From Nitrosomonas oligotropha (GTDB taxonomy: Bacteria; Pseudomonadota; Gammaproteobacteria; Burkholderiales; Nitrosomonadaceae): a stretch of DNA of 32,102 nt. The DNA lies in NCBI RefSeq assembly GCF_009833085.1, contig NZ_QRBZ01000034.1:1-32102 (forward strand). The letters run 5' to 3'. A program made the position numbers and the translations under genes. Below are positions 6,704 through 17,366 of the stretch, one piece after another. The notes beneath the pieces are model-generated. The model did no database searches. It was not told the DNA's origin and worked only from the letters and a program-made list of their open reading frames with translations. Positions within the stretch are counted from its first letter, which is position 1. Each line of letters starts with the position of its first letter.

Positions 6704-8203
6704 ATGGCTTGGAAAAATATTCTCGTTACGTGTTGGACGGTTTTTTTCATTATTGGATGTTTTTTATGGAGTCCACACTTATTTGCAGCGGAAGTAGAAA
6801 AAGCGGAGGAGGACAAAGACAAAGCGAAAAAACCATCCGTTGTCGTTCAAAACAAAACCGCACCAGCCAATGGAACCAATGGCGCACCGTTCAGCGCGCT
6901 GGAAACAGCGGGGCGTACACGCTTCGACTTCGATAATCTGACCAAATTGATGGAGGATCACAAAACACCGCTTGCCGCCATGGCGCCTGATTGGCTCAAT
7001 GTGGCGATCGAACACCGTACCCGTTACGATGTGTACGATCACGGTTTTACCAAGAGTATTCCGGGATTTAACGATCAGATTCATCAACGCACGCGGTTCT
7101 TGTTTGAAGTCAAAAATATCATCGATCCGCTGAAGTTCACCCTCGAGCTGACCGATATCCGCGCCCCTTTGGCTAATTTCGGGCAAGATCATAACCCGAA
7201 TATGGCCGATCATTTTGACTTTACCCAGTTGCATCTCGGTCTGCACGACAAAAACTTTCTCGGTACAGGTTACGCCGCGAAATTCGAGGTTGGCCGTTTC
7301 ATGATGGACTTGGGTGAAGCCCGTCTGGTCGGGGGACACCGTTGGGGTACCTTATCACCCGCGTTTGACGGTTTGCACTTCATGATGGGCAATACGGATC
7401 AGAAATGGAGTCTGCGCGTATTTGGCGCCCGGCCGGTGCAGCGCGATCCGACATCGTTGAACTGGAATACCCCCGAAACTTACTTCTCCGGCGCTTATGT
7501 CACCAATCGCGATCTGCGCTGGGCCAATTTCGACGGTTATTTCTTGCAGCTGAACGAAAGCGATAATCTCAGGCAGCGCAACTTATCGACCACCGGCTTC
7601 AGGTTGTTCGCCAAGCCTACGAAAGGCAGCATGGACTATGAAATCGAATCCATGTACCAGTTCGGCGATACCCGGAATAAGAGCGTGTTCGCCCATCGCC
7701 ATCACGGCGAGGTCGGGTATAGTTTCAATACGCCGATGCCGTTGCGGGCCTTGTATTTATTCGATTTCGCATCGGGAGACCGCGATCCGGACAAGAACTT
7801 TGACATTTTGTACGCAAAACGCCGGGTCGAGTATGGTCCGACCGGTATGTTCGGGCCGTTTTTTCCGTCCAATCTGATGTCGCCCGTCGGTTTTCGCGCC
7901 ACGCTCGTTCCCACACCCACCGTGCGTCTGATGATGTCGCACCGTGCGTACTGGCTGGCGGATAAGCGCGGCGCGTTTGTCGGCAGCGGTCTGCAAGATG
8001 CGACCGGCGGGGCCGGTGGCTTTCTCGGTCATATGCTCGATGTCAGCTTAGGTTGGGATCCGCAGTGGAGTTACATGAAACGGGTGAGCTTCGACTTTGG
8101 TTATAGTCATTTATTCAAGGGCGATTACTTCGATAAGGTACCGTTCAGCCCGGGCATGAAGGACACCAATTACGGTTACACCATGGTGACCTTCAAGTTT
8201 TAA
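6704..8203 (+). CDS. Alginate-export-type outer-membrane porin
   Basis: A 499-residue precursor. Residues 1-28 form a signal peptide ending SPHLFAA, followed by a charged Lys/Glu segment and a low-complexity linker (about 29-65). The rest alternates in the manner of amphipathic beta strands and ends in aromatic F (MVTFKF), the outer-membrane assembly signal. Strand motifs such as EHRTRYDVYD, HQRTRFLFEVK and FTQLHLGLHDK resemble the alginate-export (AlgE-like) barrel family. Many members are not alginate-related and act as anion or small-solute channels. AGAGGAG lies about 12 nt before the ATG. The shared upstream motif and its position after sbtA-sbtB suggest an outer-membrane role in anion (perhaps bicarbonate) entry; that is inference. 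Confidence 0.82.
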   Translation: MAWKNILVTCWTVFFIIGCFLWSPHLFAAEVEKAEEDKDKAKKPSVVVQNKTAPANGTNGAPFSALETAGRTRFDFDNLTKLMEDHKTPLAAMAPDWLNVAIEHRTRYDVYDHGFTKSIPGFNDQIHQRTRFLFEVKNIIDPLKFTLELTDIRAPLANFGQDHNPNMADHFDFTQLHLGLHDKNFLGTGYAAKFEVGRFMMDLGEARLVGGHRWGTLSPAFDGLHFMMGNTDQKWSLRVFGARPVQRDPTSLNWNTPETYFSGAYVTNRDLRWANFDGYFLQLNESDNLRQRNLSTTGFRLFAKPTKGSMDYEIESMYQFGDTRNKSVFAHRHHGEVGYSFNTPMPLRALYLFDFASGDRDPDKNFDILYAKRRVEYGPTGMFGPFFPSNLMSPVGFRATLVPTPTVRLMMSHRAYWLADKRGAFVGSGLQDATGGAGGFLGHMLDVSLGWDPQWSYMKRVSFDFGYSHLFKGDYFDKVPFSPGMKDTNYGYTMVTFKF

Positions 8204-8374
8204 CGTTGCTCGCGGTTATTCGGTTTTTGTATAGCCCGGTTCCGGATGAGGTGAAAAACGCGTAATGTTTTGTTATCACAACGAAGAAGATAAACGGTAT
8301 GATCTAAAGAGGAAAGGTGGTGGCGGTATGTCAGCGATCACCTGGTATTAGATTCTTACAGGTCTCTGGAACGA

Positions 8375-8647
8375 ATGGATTACAAAATTTTACTGACGGT
8401 TTTCGCCACGGTGTTTATCGCGGAACTGGGTGACAAAACGCAATTGGCCACGATGTTGTTTGCCGCCGACAAGGAAGTCAGCAAGCTGACGGTATTTGTC
8501 GGCGCATCGCTGGCGCTGATTGCGACCTCGGCGCTCGGTGTGCTGGCGGGCAGCGTGATTTCCGATTACATCAGCGAGAAACATTTGCACTATATCGCGG
8601 GGGTGGGATTTATCCTGATTGGCGCGTGGACGCTGATCAAAGCGTAA
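8375..8647 (+). CDS. Half-size GDT1/TMEM165 (UPF0016) cation transporter
   Basis: A 90-residue membrane protein with three hydrophobic segments and the family signature ELGDKTQLATM (residues 17-27), whose acidic residues bind cation. GDT1/TMEM165 proteins transport manganese or calcium, usually by cation/proton exchange. Typical members carry two such repeats (about 190-230 residues); this one has a single repeat, so it would have to dimerise, like other short prokaryotic versions. I found no second half nearby. The ~170 bp upstream show no manganese (yybP-ykoY) riboswitch signature. The next gene is convergent. Confidence 0.85.
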   Translation: MDYKILLTVFATVFIAELGDKTQLATMLFAADKEVSKLTVFVGASLALIATSALGVLAGSVISDYISEKHLHYIAGVGFILIGAWTLIKA

Positions 8648-8701
8648 GCGGGGTAGTTTATATTCCTTGGTCTTGCAAGCTCGCCGTAAGCGCCGTGAGT
8701 A

Positions 8702-10042
8702 TTATTTGCTTTTCTTTAAACGCAAAGTCACGCACAGACCGCCGCTTGGATTGTTCTCGATCGATAGTTCTCCGCCGTATACCTGCATGATATCGCGCAC
8801 AATCGCCAAGCCGATGCCATGACCAGGGGTGGATTGGTCGGCGCGTACGCCGCGTTCCAGGATTCTGGCGATTTCATGCGGCTGGATGCCGGGGCCGTCG
8901 TCCTTGACTTGGATCACCACCTGATTTTCCTGATAATGCGCCGCTAAATGGATGCTGCTGCGGCACCATTTAAAGGCATTGTCGACCAGATTGCCGAGCA
9001 ACTCCATCAAATCGCCCTCATCAATGCGCAGACCGATGCTGTCATCGATCGCGACGGTTATGGCAGGTTGTTTGTTGCGGTAGGCTTTGGTAACGGTGTT
9101 GACGATCCGGTCAGCCATCGGACGTAACAGGATCAACCCCATGCCCGGCGAGCTGCCGGCGGTTGCGGCGCGGCGCAGCTGGTACTGGATCGTGTTGTCC
9201 ATGCGGTCGATTTGTTCCTGAATCGTTTTGCGCCGGATGGTTTCGTCGTCTTCGCCATGAATGGCGCCCTGTAATACGGCGAGCGGTGTCTTGAGGCTGT
9301 GCGCCAGGTCGGCGAGACCATTGCGGTAGCGTTTCTGTTGCTTGTGCTCATGCGCGATCAGAGAGTTGATGCTGTCGGTCAGCAATTGGAGTTCGCTGGG
9401 GTAAACGCCTTTCAGCCTTTCCTGCTGGCCGGATTCGATCGCGGCAAGCTCGACTGATACCTTGCGCAACGGCAGCAAACCCCAGCGCAATACCAGCATT
9501 TGCGTGGCTAACAGCAAAATGGCCATGGCGCCGAGCCAGCCCCACAGATCTTCGCGGTAACGGTCAATCTGCGCTTCAAACAGCACGGTATCGGTGATGA
9601 CATTGAAAGTCAGCGGGTGGTCGCCGGCCGGTGTCTCCCAAGCCACGCCATAGCGGTAGATAAAATGCGGCTCATCGTTAATCATGATTTGCTCGAATTC
9701 TTTTTTGCCTTTTTCCAGCAAGGTAATGACCGGGATCGGTTTGTTCAGCGATGATGTGGAACGCCAAGCGATGGTGTTATCCGGACCGATGATGAAGGCA
9801 TAAGTATCCGAGTTGACGTGACCGAGTTCGGCATCGAGCAAGTTAGTCGGCACATCCAGCTCGCCGGAATCTTCCACTTCGGCGTCACCCATCAGCATCA
9901 GCACTTTCGCAAACAGCCGGTCTTTGACGCCTACGCGCGCGCTGTCATAAAAAGCGCGGTCCAGCGTCCAGGCGATGCCGACGATAAAAATCAATAACAC
10001 CAGCGTCGCGCTGAATAGAATGCGCCGGTTGAGCGACATCAT
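8702..10042 (-). CDS. PhoQ-like membrane sensor histidine kinase
   Basis: About 446 residues: membrane helix 1 (about 6-28), a periplasmic sensor of ~135 residues, helix 2 (about 168-188, AMAILLLATQMLVLRW), a HAMP-like linker, HisKA with H248 in DLAHSLKTPLAVL, and a HATPase domain with NLVDNAFKW, DDGPGI and GHGIGLAIVRDIM. The overall architecture and HSLKTPL box match the PhoQ group, which responds to divalent cations, acid pH or antimicrobial peptides; the signal here is unknown. ATG 10042 overlaps the regulator stop by 4 bp, supporting it over the in-frame GTG at 10057. It is the last gene of a PepSY-regulator-kinase operon. Confidence 0.88.
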   Translation of the reverse strand: MMSLNRRILFSATLVLLIFIVGIAWTLDRAFYDSARVGVKDRLFAKVLMLMGDAEVEDSGELDVPTNLLDAELGHVNSDTYAFIIGPDNTIAWRSTSSLNKPIPVITLLEKGKKEFEQIMINDEPHFIYRYGVAWETPAGDHPLTFNVITDTVLFEAQIDRYREDLWGWLGAMAILLLATQMLVLRWGLLPLRKVSVELAAIESGQQERLKGVYPSELQLLTDSINSLIAHEHKQQKRYRNGLADLAHSLKTPLAVLQGAIHGEDDETIRRKTIQEQIDRMDNTIQYQLRRAATAGSSPGMGLILLRPMADRIVNTVTKAYRNKQPAITVAIDDSIGLRIDEGDLMELLGNLVDNAFKWCRSSIHLAAHYQENQVVIQVKDDGPGIQPHEIARILERGVRADQSTPGHGIGLAIVRDIMQVYGGELSIENNPSGGLCVTLRLKKSK

Positions 10043-10725
10043 GACGATTTGTTGCACTCCAGCGTGAAGCGATAGCCTCGCCCGCGCATGGTTTCGATCG
10101 GATTTAGCGTGCCGCCGGGATCGAGTTTGCGGCGCAGCCTGCCGACCATCACTTCGAGCACGTTGCTGTCGCGGTCTTCGTCGTGCGGGTAAAGATAATC
10201 AGCCAAGGTATGCTTGGATAGCACTTCGCCGTGATGACGCACCAATTCTTCCAGTAGGCGGTATTCAAACGAGGTCAGTTCGATGCTTTCTCCATTGACG
10301 GTAACGGATTGGGCCGTGACATCGAGTGTGATCGGGCCGCATTTCATGAGGGTTTGCGGTATGCCGGTAGAGCGGCGCAACAGTGCTTTGACCCGCGCTT
10401 GCAGCTCTTCCATCTGGAATGGCTTGGTCAGGTAGTCATCCGCGCCCATTTCCAGCCCTTGCACCTTGTCCTGCCAGCTGCTGCGCGCGGTTAGAATCAG
10501 AATCGGCAGCAGGCTGCCGCGTTCGCGCAATGCTTTAATAATTTCCAGACCGGATTTGCCGGGCAGACCGATGTCGATGATGGCGGCATCAAGGGGGTAT
10601 TCGGTGGCGAGAAACAGCCCTTCATCGCCGTCGCTGCACGTATCGACCATATAACCGGCGGCTTCCAGTTGCTGCCGGATCTGATTTTGCAGGCGGAATT
10701 CGTCTTCAATGACCAGGATGCGCAT
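10039..10725 (-). CDS. OmpR/PhoP-family response regulator
   Basis: A 228-residue protein with a receiver domain (acidic E7-D8-E9, phospho-acceptor D51 in IIDIGLPGKSG, T79, K101) and an OmpR-type winged helix (about 130-223, with FEYRLLEELVRHHGEVLSKHTL, a transactivation loop and RGRGYRF). It couples through a 4-bp overlap to the PhoQ-like kinase and is the probable partner. PhoP-type regulators control envelope, metal and cation-stress genes. It follows the PepSY gene by 71 bp with no obvious terminator, so the three are likely one operon. Divalent-cation control is inferred from family and from the cation transporter next door. Confidence 0.9.
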   Translation of the reverse strand: MRILVIEDEFRLQNQIRQQLEAAGYMVDTCSDGDEGLFLATEYPLDAAIIDIGLPGKSGLEIIKALRERGSLLPILILTARSSWQDKVQGLEMGADDYLTKPFQMEELQARVKALLRRSTGIPQTLMKCGPITLDVTAQSVTVNGESIELTSFEYRLLEELVRHHGEVLSKHTLADYLYPHDEDRDSNVLEVMVGRLRRKLDPGGTLNPIETMRGRGYRFTLECNKSS

Positions 10726-10796
10726 TCAGGTCTCCTACAGTACAAAATGACAAAAATAAAATACGTTTGACTGAACCATGAGAATGAATTGGAATA

Positions 10797-11087
10797 TTAA
10801 TGAGTGGATACCACAGTGCCATCCAGTGCATTGATCAGAACCGTGTGAACCGTGCCTTTCTCGCTGAGTATTTTGATGCGGTAGGTATGATCGGTGTGAT
10901 TGATCGCCAGCACGCGGCCTTTGAAATGCTGTTGCGCGATGGTGATCGCTTTCTGCTCTGAGATGCCGGTGGCTGGATCGCTGTGCATGGGATGTTCAGC
11001 GGCCGTGCTATGTTTGCCGGCTGTCGCGGGTGTGAATGCGCTGATCGTTATCAGCGCAATGATTGAAATTTTCCACCATCTATTCAT
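10797..11087 (-). CDS. Small exported PepSY-domain protein
   Basis: About 96 residues starting MNRWWKISIIAL; an ATG 15 bp upstream (11102) would add MGWLL. A signal peptide (about 1-23, ending TPATAG) precedes a short His-containing linker and one PepSY domain (about 42-96): GISEQKAITIAQQHFKGRVL, then the strands YRIKILSEKG and HTVLINALDGTVV. PepSY domains are found in periplasmic proteins and are often linked to two-component systems, where they may modulate kinases or peptidases. It is first in the operon with the PhoP/PhoQ-like pair, suggesting a periplasmic accessory of that system. The start is uncertain because neither ATG has a strong ribosome site. Confidence 0.78.
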   Translation of the reverse strand: MNRWWKISIIALITISAFTPATAGKHSTAAEHPMHSDPATGISEQKAITIAQQHFKGRVLAINHTDHTYRIKILSEKGTVHTVLINALDGTVVSTH

Positions 11088-11172
11088 AAGCAACCATCCC
11101 ATACGTTGGAGGTAGAAATCAGGCTGGCAACAGGTACGGTATTTTCATGCCTGTCACCAGTCACAGCGCGCG

Positions 11173-11478
11173 TCAGAAGCGTATCATAAAATCCATGTTT
11201 CCGGTGCCGATGCCCATCATCATTTGCGGAGGGACAACGTATACCGGCGCTGGGTAGTAGTTGTATTGTGCTGGCGGATAATATCCGCGTGGCTGGCTAT
11301 AGCCATAATTATATCCGCCGCCGATGAAATGCTGGTGCCGGTGGTGTCCGTGGTCATGGTGATGATGGTGGTGGCGATGATGACCTCTGCCCGCTTGCGC
11401 CAGCGATGGGGCGATCAACGTGACAGCTAAACATGCGGCAAGCATAAGACCGGATAATTTTATTTTTCTGGTTTCCAT
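11173..11478 (-). CDS. Histidine-rich secreted protein
   Basis: A 101-residue precursor. The ATG has AGGAG 7-8 nt upstream. Residues 1-29 form a signal peptide ending SLAQAG. The mature part starts with a His/Arg/Asp-rich segment (about 31-50: runs such as HHRHHHHHHDHGHH), then a Tyr/Pro/Gly-rich region (about 53-85), then MMMGIGTGNMDFMIRF with a terminal aromatic residue. The His cluster would bind divalent metals such as nickel, copper or zinc. The Tyr/Gly/Pro part looks disordered or surface-associated. I know no named family. It lies upstream of the PepSY-PhoPQ operon in the same direction; with the GDT1-like transporter nearby, a metal or envelope-stress role is possible but unproven. 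Confidence 0.72.
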   Translation of the reverse strand: METRKIKLSGLMLAACLAVTLIAPSLAQAGRGHHRHHHHHHDHGHHRHQHFIGGGYNYGYSQPRGYYPPAQYNYYPAPVYVVPPQMMMGIGTGNMDFMIRF

Positions 11479-11653
11479 TTTTTTCTCCTTTCAGTTGTTC
11501 GATTCAGGTGTTCCTGATGGTGTCAATCTACGCCGGTTTGTCTGAACAAAAACTGAATGGAAAAAGTAGCGAATTGAGTGATACTTGGCTTACTCGGTAA
11601 CGCTCGTGAGTAGAATGTTTGAATATTGTCCGCCGCCTTTTTTCATCACTTTC

Positions 11654-13009
11654 CTAAAACGGTAAGATGAAATCCAACGAAAATAAAATTTGATCCTTAT
11701 TGCCCGCAAACGGCCGGTAAGCTGACGTTTTATAGGCATTAACCCGATCGTAGCGGATATTTGAACGGATATTCAGTTTTTTGATGAAATCCCACTGGGA
11801 TTTGAATGTTCTGGCTATTTTCCAGTTAAAACCGGCAGTGAGGTTATAGTAGTCGGCCGGTGCGATCGTTACACTGTTGATGTTGCCGGCGTAACTGACG
11901 GGTATGCCGTTGACGTTGTTGGCGGCGGCTGCAACGCGGAACGGCGAGGGATTGCGGAAGCCGTCTTGATCGCGGAACCATTCGCCGCGCATGCCGATCG
12001 ATACATTATCGGTGAGGTCGTGGTATACATGTGCAATTGCGCTGAACCATTCGGCATCTTTGACAATGTTGTTGTATTTGAGATTATTCAGCAAAACGCC
12101 CCCGGCATGACCATAAACATGGTGTAGAACTATCCGAGTCTGCGGTGTGATCTTGTGTTGCAACACGACATTATAAAACCCCCATATTTCGCTGCTTTGT
12201 TCCGAAGTTTTGCCATAAGTGCCGGAAAGATGGAACGAAGTCGCTTGATCGTCGCTGTTCCAGGTAAAACCGGTAATACCGTTCCAATTCTTTAACTGTT
12301 TGTCCCAGCCTGCATCCCAACCGCCGTTGGCGCTGCCGGTGAGCGGACCGCCCAGAATCTGCCAATTGGCATTGATTTTGTAATTGAAGAGCACGCCGGT
12401 GTGCGTAAACGGTTCGCCGATATTTAAAGTATATGCGCGCGTATAAAAGAAATTATCGGGCGCCGGAACGGTTTCAAAGCCGGTTGGTGTATAAAAGTGA
12501 CCGAACTTGATGTTGAGGCCATTGCCGATTGGCGCATAAGTTTCCAAGAATGCCTGCGGCAAGGCGATACCGTATGTGCGCGTGGAAGCGCAGCATAAAT
12601 TAAGATCCCAGTTGCTTCTTTTTAAGGGGGCGCCGGTATTGACATCGAAGGCCGGTACACCGAAAGCTTGAGTAAAAATGGCGTCGGTGCCGAACATGAA
12701 ATCAAAGCGTCCGCCGAAATCCCATTGATTGCCTTCCGACGCCACCGGGCGGCGCATGAACAGGTTCAATTGGTTCAGTTGAAAGCGATTGGCTTGGTCG
12801 GCAAAAATGACCGGGCCGTTATAGCCGCCTGATTGACTGGGATTGAGTGTGGCGCCGCCATGAATCCAGCCGCCGAATTCCAGTTTTTTATAAGTCAGGA
12901 ATTTTCTCAGCTCATTGGCATAGAGATTTTCAGTATCCATGAAAAAAGCGCAAAAATAACAAGCAATGGTTAACAATAACCATTTTGAATATATCGAACG
13001 GCCTTGCAT
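11654..13009 (-). CDS. Outer-membrane beta-barrel protein (BBP2-like porin)
   Basis: A 451-residue precursor with an N-terminal signal sequence (hydrophobic about 9-24, likely cleavage near NLYA-NEL) and a predicted barrel of repeating amphipathic strands ending in FSLDFILPF, with terminal F. Segments such as FGGWIHGGATLN, FQLNQLNLFMRRP, GIALPQAFLETYAPIGNGLNIKFGHFYTPTG and YNLTAGFNW resemble the putative beta-barrel porin 2 (BBP2) family. An unusual Cys-Cys pair (NLCCAST, about residue 138) sits in a likely extracellular loop. Substrate is unknown. It stands alone, with 175 bp to the His-rich gene and ~210 bp to the next gene; neither gap shows a clear element. Confidence 0.78.
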   Translation of the reverse strand: MQGRSIYSKWLLLTIACYFCAFFMDTENLYANELRKFLTYKKLEFGGWIHGGATLNPSQSGGYNGPVIFADQANRFQLNQLNLFMRRPVASEGNQWDFGGRFDFMFGTDAIFTQAFGVPAFDVNTGAPLKRSNWDLNLCCASTRTYGIALPQAFLETYAPIGNGLNIKFGHFYTPTGFETVPAPDNFFYTRAYTLNIGEPFTHTGVLFNYKINANWQILGGPLTGSANGGWDAGWDKQLKNWNGITGFTWNSDDQATSFHLSGTYGKTSEQSSEIWGFYNVVLQHKITPQTRIVLHHVYGHAGGVLLNNLKYNNIVKDAEWFSAIAHVYHDLTDNVSIGMRGEWFRDQDGFRNPSPFRVAAAANNVNGIPVSYAGNINSVTIAPADYYNLTAGFNWKIARTFKSQWDFIKKLNIRSNIRYDRVNAYKTSAYRPFAGNKDQILFSLDFILPF

Positions 13010-13223
13010 TGGGATAAATATATGTTTAAGAATGATTTAGTCGGTGACGTGTGATTCCGGAGTCAATGGGAAGCGGCTTTTCTGGCACGATATTCCCGTT
13101 ACCCCAATTCAGCAGGGCGCTCATTATAGCCATAAAGCCTGCGCCGATAAATCAGGAATCGGCATAGTAAGCCGATGCCACGCAGCCGGACCGGTTACCG
13201 GCGGCATGCTGCGCCGGGTCATG

Positions 13224-14333
13224 TCAAAGAAAACGCAACAAGCTCTGGGGATGCCGCCATTTCAAGTTGCGGTAGGCGCGGCAGATGGGATACAGAATGA
13301 TCAGCACCAGCAGCGTGATGCTGTAGGTTTGTTCCAGGCTGCCGCGTTCAAACAGGGGTTTCAGTACCGTCAGTACGGCGAAGTGGGCAAGGTAGAAGAA
13401 TAGGGCGGTTTGCCCGAATACCAGCACGGGGCCGTTGGGGTGGATGGCTTTTTTCCATGACTCCAGGCGCATCAGCAACGACAGCATGATTGCCATCAGA
13501 CCCAGTTCCAGCAGTGTGTACGCCAGGCTGGGCGGATATTTGCTGACGTGCAGCCAGTGCACCAAGGTGTTGCCTTCCAGGTGCATGAATAGATTGCCAT
13601 AGCCGTCCAGGCCGCGGATTACCACGAACAACGTCAACGCAAACCAGCCGCAGGTCATCAGCAGACGCTCCGGCTTCCATGCAGCGGATTGCTGGGCAAT
13701 GAGCCGTTCGCCGAATACCCAACCGAGCATCATGATGCCGAGCCATGGCAGCGCGGGGTATAACACCGAATACTTTTCGCCGAACACCGGGGCAAAAGTG
13801 ATGGCGAGCCAGAAGGGAACCTCGCCGCCCGGCTGCCACAGTGACATGAGCAGTAATTCGCCCCCGGCGGCGATCACAATCGCCAGGCAGAAAACCGTGC
13901 CTGCGCCGAGGCGTTGCAAATGCACTAGCAGCATCATGCTGATGCCGATGGCGTACAGCACTTGCAACACCGGTTTGCCGCCGATGAATGAGAACAGCGC
14001 GATGTCGAGTAACGCGATGAAAGCGCCGCGCAACAGCAGTTCCCGGTCAATCGCGGAGGTGCTCATGCCTTGTTGCTGCCGCTGGAAATTGCTGATGGCG
14101 ATCGAGGTACCGGCGAGAAAAATGAACGTGGGCGCGCAGATATGCGTGATCCAGCGGGTGAAAAACTGATCGGTTGCGAACTGAGCGCCCGGTTCGTAGA
14201 GTAAAACCGAATCGGCGAAAATGCGCTGACTATTGAAAAACCACGAAGCATGATCGAGCGCCATCAGGATCATGACGATGCCGCGCAGCCAGTCGATGGC
14301 GGCGATGCGTTGCGCGGTTTTATCGAGTGGCAT
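13224..14333 (-). CDS. Multi-pass membrane acyltransferase (DUF1624 / HGSNAT-like)
   Basis: A 369-residue protein with about ten hydrophobic segments. The N-terminus RIAAIDWLRGIVMILMALDHASWFF is the signature of the DUF1624/heparan-alpha-glucosaminide N-acetyltransferase-like group. The conserved Asp in LMALDHA and a later His (FFYLAHF, about 315-321) are likely functional. Relatives move acetyl groups across the membrane onto sugars; the bacterial substrate is unknown and may be an envelope glycan. The start is 16 bp downstream of the proB stop on the same strand, so it is probably the last gene of the rplU-rpmA-obgE-proB transcript. Confidence 0.8.
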   Translation of the reverse strand: MPLDKTAQRIAAIDWLRGIVMILMALDHASWFFNSQRIFADSVLLYEPGAQFATDQFFTRWITHICAPTFIFLAGTSIAISNFQRQQQGMSTSAIDRELLLRGAFIALLDIALFSFIGGKPVLQVLYAIGISMMLLVHLQRLGAGTVFCLAIVIAAGGELLLMSLWQPGGEVPFWLAITFAPVFGEKYSVLYPALPWLGIMMLGWVFGERLIAQQSAAWKPERLLMTCGWFALTLFVVIRGLDGYGNLFMHLEGNTLVHWLHVSKYPPSLAYTLLELGLMAIMLSLLMRLESWKKAIHPNGPVLVFGQTALFFYLAHFAVLTVLKPLFERGSLEQTYSITLLVLIILYPICRAYRNLKWRHPQSLLRFL

Positions 14334-14349
14334 GGTTGCGGGGAAGTAA

Positions 14350-16547
<2,198 letters not shown>

Positions 16548-16566
16548 CTACGGCATCCTGCAAACA

Positions 16567-16598
16567 AAAAAGCCCCATCGTTTGCGACAGGGCTTTTT
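16567..16598 (-). terminator. Intrinsic terminator between rpmA and obgE
   Basis: AAAAAGCCC (16567-16575) pairs with GGGCTTTTT (16590-16598), and the loop has a smaller TCG/CGA stem. A T run follows on either strand. On the minus strand it lies just after rpmA, so it would end or reduce the ribosomal-protein transcript before obgE. Confidence 0.8.
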
Positions 16599-16621
16599 AA
16601 GTACATCAGGTGTATTTGTTT

Positions 16622-16891
16622 TTATGCAGGTATTACTGCAGGTATTACGCTTGCTACTTTGCGTCGTAATGCACCCTTGATACTGAAATTCACTGTTCCC
16701 GTCACTTTGGCAAATAAAGTATGATCTTTACCGATGCCGACATTCTCGCCCGGGTGAACCTGCGTGCCGCGCTGTCTGATGATGATCGATCCGGCTGAGA
16801 TCAATTCACCGCCGTAGCGTTTAACACCAAGCCGTTTTGAATGTGAATCGCGTCCGTTTCTGGAACTTCCGCCTGCTTTCTTATGTGCCAT
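16622..16891 (-). CDS. rpmA: 50S ribosomal protein L27
   Basis: An 89-residue protein starting [28 protein letters not shown], the classic bL27 N-terminus whose flexible tail reaches the peptidyl-transferase centre. The central part ([28 protein letters not shown]) matches the family. The C-terminus carries a short VIPAVIPA extension. The gene lies 17 bp after rplU in a two-gene ribosomal operon and is followed by a terminator. Confidence 0.97.
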   Translation of the reverse strand: MAHKKAGGSSRNGRDSHSKRLGVKRYGGELISAGSIIIRQRGTQVHPGENVGIGKDHTLFAKVTGTVNFSIKGALRRKVASVIPAVIPA

Positions 16892-16908
16892 TTATTGCTC
16901 CTTAAGCC

Positions 16909-17220
16909 TTAAGCTGAAATACCGGTGATTTGTATTTCAGTATAATTCTGCCGGTGACCTTGATGCTTTTGGTAGTGTTTACGACGGCGCATCTTGAAGA
17001 TGCGAATTTTGTCGTGACGGCCTTGACCAAGAACCGTCGCACTGACTTTGGCGCCACTGACAAGCGGTGTGCCCACGGATACTTTGTCGCCATCAGCCAC
17101 CATCAATACCTGATCGATAACGAGCTCACTGCCGTTTTCGGCTTGCAGCTGCTCCACTTTCAGTTTCTCACCCACTTGAATTCGATACTGTTTACCGCCG
17201 GTTTTTATGACCGCATACAT
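16909..17220 (-). CDS. rplU: 50S ribosomal protein L21
   Basis: A 103-residue bL21 starting [21 protein letters not shown] chose ATG 17220 because the family begins there and GGAG lies about 8 nt upstream; an upstream ATG would add MELI. The conserved [17 protein letters not shown] segment near the end binds 23S rRNA. It is the first gene of the rplU-rpmA unit, divergent from ispB, the standard arrangement. Confidence 0.97.
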   Translation of the reverse strand: MYAVIKTGGKQYRIQVGEKLKVEQLQAENGSELVIDQVLMVADGDKVSVGTPLVSGAKVSATVLGQGRHDKIRIFKMRRRKHYQKHQGHRQNYTEIQITGISA

Positions 17221-17255
17221 AATTAACTCCATGCTTCCCTTTTACAGAACCGCGA

Positions 17256-17261
17256 ATTATA
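17256..17261 (-). promoter_or_regulatory. -10 element of the rplU promoter
   Basis: On the minus strand a perfect TATAAT lies 36 nt upstream of the rplU ATG, within the 146-bp gap shared with ispB. The -35 region is weak, so only the -10 is asserted. Confidence 0.5.
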
Positions 17262-17313
17262 CATAAATAGCCTTTGATTGTGGTGGAAAATTTCATGCAA
17301 TTTATCATTATGC

Positions 17314-17343
17314 TTGACACTTGGGCATCGTCATTCCTAACAT
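17314..17343 (+). promoter_or_regulatory. Probable sigma-70 promoter of ispB
   Basis: TTGACA at 17314-17319 and TAACAT at 17338-17343 are 18 bp apart. The -10 is 23 bp before the GTG start of ispB, allowing a short leader with an AAGGT ribosome site. Confidence 0.55.
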
Positions 17344-17366
17344 AGCGTTTTCTACAAGGTATTATT

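Noticed and set aside
8204..8374. Manganese (yybP-ykoY) riboswitch before the GDT1-like gene
   Set aside because: None of the conserved loop sequences of that class were found in the leader.
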